This document shows, one piece after another, positions 60,052 to 64,000 of a stretch of DNA of 64,000 nucleotides. Position 1 is the stretch's first letter, and the number at the start of each line of letters is the position of its first letter. The stretch comes from Lithospermum erythrorhizon (Eukaryota > Streptophyta > Magnoliopsida > Boraginales > Boraginaceae). Both the position numbers and the translations under genes were made by a program. The stretch covers positions 1-64,000 of the forward strand of contig JADFUC010002388.1 of NCBI GenBank assembly GCA_019722365.1, read 5' to 3'. The notes beneath the pieces were generated by a model that was not told the DNA's origin, ran no database searches, and saw only the letters and a program-made list of their open reading frames with translations.

Positions 60052-62118
60052 ATAATAAACAATGGATATACTGATAGTTGGTTTTTATTAGGACCACAGT
60101 TCAATAATTTCCAAGAAAATCATGAGATCAATTAAATGAAATTAGTCGCCGACAACTTTCTGGGCAAAATATCCTTGGCAATTTAATGTTTGCTGCCTCT
60201 CTTAATACGTAGTACCATGTTTATTTGATGCCTCTCTTATTATCTAGCTCTAACTCCAACTCTCCAACTATATCGTGGCATGTTATTTTTGTGGACCTAA
60301 GATTTGAAACTTCGGAGTACTGTACTCTTACTCTCTCAGTATGTAGATCAAGGGCAAGGCTATGATCCGGTGTGGATAGATTTTAAAGAGGTAATTATCG
60401 AAATGGTCTGTAATTGAAGCTAATTGTAACTTTGATCTACGTAAATGAATGCCGTCGATGTACAAATGATCACTGATAGTATGTATGGGTAATGCCTTAG
60501 TGTCCCCAAACTAATATTAAGTTATATGTTAATGGAGAAAAGAGAAATTTAGAAATACATTTTTAGATCAAAATATAATTTAAAGAATATTTTCGAGAAA
60601 AAATATAAATTCGACAAAAAATGAACTTAATTAAGAGAAACTAATTTGGATTACTTGTTAATTTAAATTTTATTAAATTTATATTTTTTCCCAAAATATG
60701 ATCTAAATTAGCAATTTTGACAAAAAAAATTATCTATATTTTTTTTAAGTTAACGTTGCGGAGGTGTTAGTCTAGGGATCGTTTCTTGCTTAGCATATCT
60801 GGCAACTACGGGGGCCAATTTTATGTACACAGAAGGCCAAGCGTAACTTGTTAAATTCTTGGGGCCGTTTTAAATAATTCACGCCGAGTTTCAAATACTT
60901 GATGATTTTAAAATTACGCCTATCATTTCAATTAAATTACTAGAAGATTGACTATTTTGTTAAAGAAACATAATAAACAGAGATGGTTGGGATACATTTT
61001 AATTTTAAAGAATTGACATATATAGATGTAGGAAATTGAGTTGAATAGTAATGGATCGAAAAATAAATTAATTATGAGCAATTCAACGTTGGAGTGCATG
61101 GACTTTGAACTTGTCCTTTTGTCGAACTTAATTGTTGAATTAATTCCCATGCATTTAAGGCAACTAGTAAAGGAAGGCGTGCGATCTTGCTTGACTTGTC
61201 TGTCGATTTTTGAATGTGATATATTTTTTATGTTTTAATTAATCGTTCTAAATTGTATAAGAACTTACTCTTTAATTTTTTCTTGATGCTGATTCGTATG
61301 TACATTAAATGTATTAGCCGAATTGATTATATTGTATTATCGAATTATACACTTTTATGTATGGTCAAATTGGTATTATTTAAAAAATATAATTTAAATT
61401 TTTGTGGATCCCAATATATAAAATTCATATACACATAGAATTAAATAACAATAATAATAATAATTCTACTCAAATCATATGATTATTTAACTAATACCTA
61501 TTATAATGATAATACCAATAGTTCTACCTAATAATAATAACTAGTATTTGAGCACTATCAATAATTGTGCATTGTAATAATTATAAATAAAAATTCGAAT
61601 TTTAATAATTCTAAAAAATATTGGTTAATAAATACATCATATGAAAAAAATTATTGAATAATTAATGGTTTATAAATATTTTATTACAATAGTAGCACAT
61701 GTCAATTTTAATTGAAAATTTTAATCAAACATGTAAAGGAATTTGATGACAAAACTTAAACATATAAAAAATTTAATCCCAGTATGTAAAGGAATTCGGT
61801 GTGAAATGTTAAATATATTAAGGGCAGTATCGAATTAAAAAAATCACCATGCATTAAAAATAACTTCCTTTGTTAAAAATTATTGCGTCTTACGTTGAAA
61901 GCATTTAGGCCGTCGTACTCCCAGCTTTTATCATATGGTATAGATAATAATAATAATAATAATAATTGTAATAATAATAATAATTATTATTATTATTATT
62001 ATAATAATAGTTCTACATAAAATATATTATTATTTAACCAACACAAATTATTAAAGATTGAAAATGACATATGATGAGAAAACCATATTGATGAAAGATG
62101 TAATAAATTAATAATATA
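60052..62118. other. AT-rich intergenic stretch with inverted repeat copies
   Basis: No gene. The frames at 60932-61150, 61041-61238 and 61253-61438 are compositional. The stretch 61290-61410 (a ggatccacaaaaattt segment, inverted) and 61441-61550 (a tagaattattatt unit, inverted) correspond to segments near 54030 and 53100. Confidence 0.5.
61943..62009. repeat. AAT/ATT palindromic microsatellite
   Basis: A run of AAT units passes directly into a run of ATT units, giving a long potential hairpin. A taatagttctacataaaata phrase after it resembles the repeat units at 53 kb and 61.5 kb. Confidence 0.8.
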
Positions 62119-62332
62119 CTCCCTCCATTTCAAATTAATTAACGTTTTTGGGATTGTGTGTGGTCTTTGTGCCAAGTGCTGTCGCTAATCCGGCGAATAG
62201 AGGTGGTATCATTGAATTTGTTTTAAAATATTTCGTAATATTATTATTTTTGTAATTTTCATAATGTACATAAAAGTAATTGATGATTTAAAGTTGTGCA
62301 AAGTGAGAAAGTCAATTAATTTGAAATGGAGG
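62119..62332. mobile_element. Stowaway MITE (Tc1/mariner type)
   Basis: A 214 bp element flanked by TA (62117-62118 and 62333-62334). The left end is CTCCCTCCATTTC followed by AAATTAATTAAC. The right end read inward is CCTCCATTTCAAATTAATTG. The two share 19 identical bases. The right end lacks the last three bases (GAG) that would complete CTCCCTCC. The element is non-coding and non-autonomous. Confidence 0.88.
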
Positions 62333-62334
62333 TA

Positions 62335-63112
62335 ATAACTATGGTATCGTATTAACACATGAATTGAATCGTAAAGTTACTCATGCGAAAATTGAGTAAA
62401 AATATTTGTGTTATTGTCACGTACCTTTGAATCATTAAGCGTATTTGAAGATAAATAAATAAAGTTAATTAAAAAGTGGAGATACTGCGATAATTATATA
62501 TATATATGTCGAATGTATATGATGTATAAATCTCTTGGCAAATACGTATGTCTTGATGATTCCTTTCAGTGGTAAATGCTTAATTATATGCAAGTATAAA
62601 AATTATGATGAATAATTAATCTTATCTCCGTTTTTTTTTGTTTGGCGTTTTAGGTATATCGAGTGTAACGACAAAAAATTGAGGGAGTAGTAGTTAATTC
62701 TATTAGAACTCTAACTTTTAGATTTTTAGATAGAATGGTAATTTAGTAATTAATAGTGTGAAAAGGGAAAACACAACCCTTATTTACATTTTTATATATG
62801 TTAGTGATAGTGATTAATGATGTTAGTGTCTCGGCAATTAAATGCTTTCATGATAATCAACGTCGAAACTATCTAAGAAGAGGTGTTTGTTAAAGCTCGT
62901 TAAGCTTAAAATTAATTAATTCAATACTTAATTTATTAAGTTTGTTTGTTATCAATTATTTTAAGTACTTAATAAATTAAATACTTATCAAATCATAACA
63001 AAATTTTATTAAAAATTCTCTACTTATTTTCTTCTCTTAAAGTCAAGTGATAAAATCCAAATTCACGTACTTCTCCTTCTATAATTTTCTTAGCATCTCA
63101 CTTAATCCTTTC
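62335..63112. other. AT-rich intergenic stretch
   Basis: No gene. A short ctccgtttttttt...ttgagggagta arrangement near 62624-62690 resembles the two ends of a Stowaway element with almost nothing between them, but the arms match poorly. Confidence 0.4.
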
Positions 63113-64000
63113 CATTATTATTATTAATAATATAATTATAATATTATAAATAAAAATAATAATATAATAATAATAATAAAAATAATAATAACAAAAATAG
63201 TAATAATAAAAATAAAAATAATAATGATAATGATAATAATAATAATAAAAATAATAATAATGATGAAGCAATATGTAATAATAACAAAATAAAAATTATA
63301 ATAATAAAAACAAAAAATAATAATAATAATAATCAAAATAATAAATATAACTAATATCATTATCAATAATAAGAATAATAAAATAATATGTAATAATAAA
63401 AGTAATAAAAATAATAATAATTACAAAAAAATAATAATAATAACAAAAGAAACAAATAATAATAATAATAACAATAATAACATTCATAATAATAATAATA
63501 ATGATAAAAATAATAATAATAATAATAATAATAAAAACATAAAAATAATAAGAATAATCATATAATAAAAATAGTAATAATATTAATAAGAATAATAAAA
63601 TAAAAATAAAAATAATAAAAAATAATAATAATAAATAATAATAATAAATAATAGAAATAATAATAATAATAAAAAGAACAATAAAAATAAAACAATAATA
63701 ATAATAACAAAAATAAAAATATTATAATAATAATAATAAATAAAAATAAAAATAATAGAAATAAAATAAAATAATAAAATAAAAATAAGTAATAAAAATA
63801 ATAATAGTAACAAAAATACAAATAATAATAATAATAATAATAATAACAAAAATACAAAATAATAAAATATAAATAAATAAAAATTATGATAATAATAACA
63901 ATAATATAAAATAATAATAGCCAACAATAATAATAATAATAATTATTATTATTATAATTATAGTAATAACAATTAATAATAATAATAATTATTATTATTA
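63113..64000. repeat. Long imperfect AAT/AAAT array running off the window
   Basis: Nearly 0.9 kb of AAT units interrupted by aaat, aac, gat and at insertions, almost purely A and T on the plus strand. It begins with attatta and ends with palindromic AAT/ATT blocks near 63925-64000. The minus-strand open frames here (63136-63366, 63296-63487, 63558-63857, 63583-63927) encode only Ile, Tyr, Phe and Leu runs and are artefacts of the repeat. The right boundary is outside the window. Confidence 0.95.

Noticed and set aside
63136..63927. Several long minus-strand open frames rich in Ile, Tyr, Phe and Leu
   Set aside because: They are translations of the AAT array. No codon variety or domain supports them.
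1..64000. CRISPR array, bacterial operon or integrated organellar DNA
   Set aside because: No regularly spaced repeats, no prokaryotic gene packing and no organelle genes were seen.

Overview
This window is nuclear DNA of a flowering plant, probably a dicot. The evidence is spliced genes with GT-AG introns, plant-specific families (a linker-histone/AT-hook protein, a CASP-like protein, a membrane kinase, a plant-type GT31 galactosyltransferase), and a typical plant transposon load. No bacterial, organellar or viral gene organisation is visible. The species cannot be named from the sequence alone.

Bases 1 to about 17.9 kb are almost entirely transposons. A decayed Ty1/copia element lies on the minus strand (LTR 1-1340, pol remnants 1345-3715). 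It abuts the 3' end of a Ty3/gypsy chromovirus (chromodomain remnant 3716-3984, 3' LTR from 3985 to about 6215). An AT-rich stretch with direct repeats follows, then a copia-type element with an initiator-Met PBS, a 4.1 kb interior with no ORF, and a truncated 5' LTR (7527-15409). A 390 bp solo LTR carrying a 5S rRNA-like segment, with a 5 bp target duplication, sits at 15934-16323.

Bases 18.7 to 25.1 kb hold a seven-exon minus-strand membrane-anchored kinase whose HRD motif reads HGN, so it is probably a pseudokinase. Its upstream flank contains a tRNA-derived SINE with an 8 bp target-site duplication.

Bases 25.2 to 38.9 kb are again transposons. A CACTA (En/Spm) element with a broken TNP2 transposase on the minus strand occupies about 25176-33872. 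A gypsy deletion derivative (two LTRs, a gag remnant and little else) occupies about 34400-38855.

Bases 39.6 to 58.3 kb are the genic part. A plus-strand GH1/AT-hook chromatin protein (39610-43733, with apparent frameshifts) faces a complete 16-exon minus-strand kelch-repeat/coiled-coil protein (45041-50844), whose first intron holds a Stowaway-like MITE. An intronless GT31 galactosyltransferase (54628-55827) and the last exon of a CASP-like membrane protein (57957-58293) follow. The genes look like an ordinary unlinked set and not an operon or pathway cluster.

Bases 58.3 to 64 kb are AT-rich, with two further Stowaway-like MITEs, an inverted repeat family shared with 53-54 kb, and an AAT-rich array of about 0.9 kb that runs off the window end.

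The intact genes keep exact splice phase, while the transposon copies are full of small indels and CG-containing mismatches. I treat assembly or basecalling error in the repeats as a live possibility. I found no clear candidate for a wholly new biological system. The most interesting items are the pseudokinase, the broken GH1/AT-hook gene, the intronless GT31 gene, the 5S-bearing solo LTR and a 563 bp MITE with a GC-rich core.
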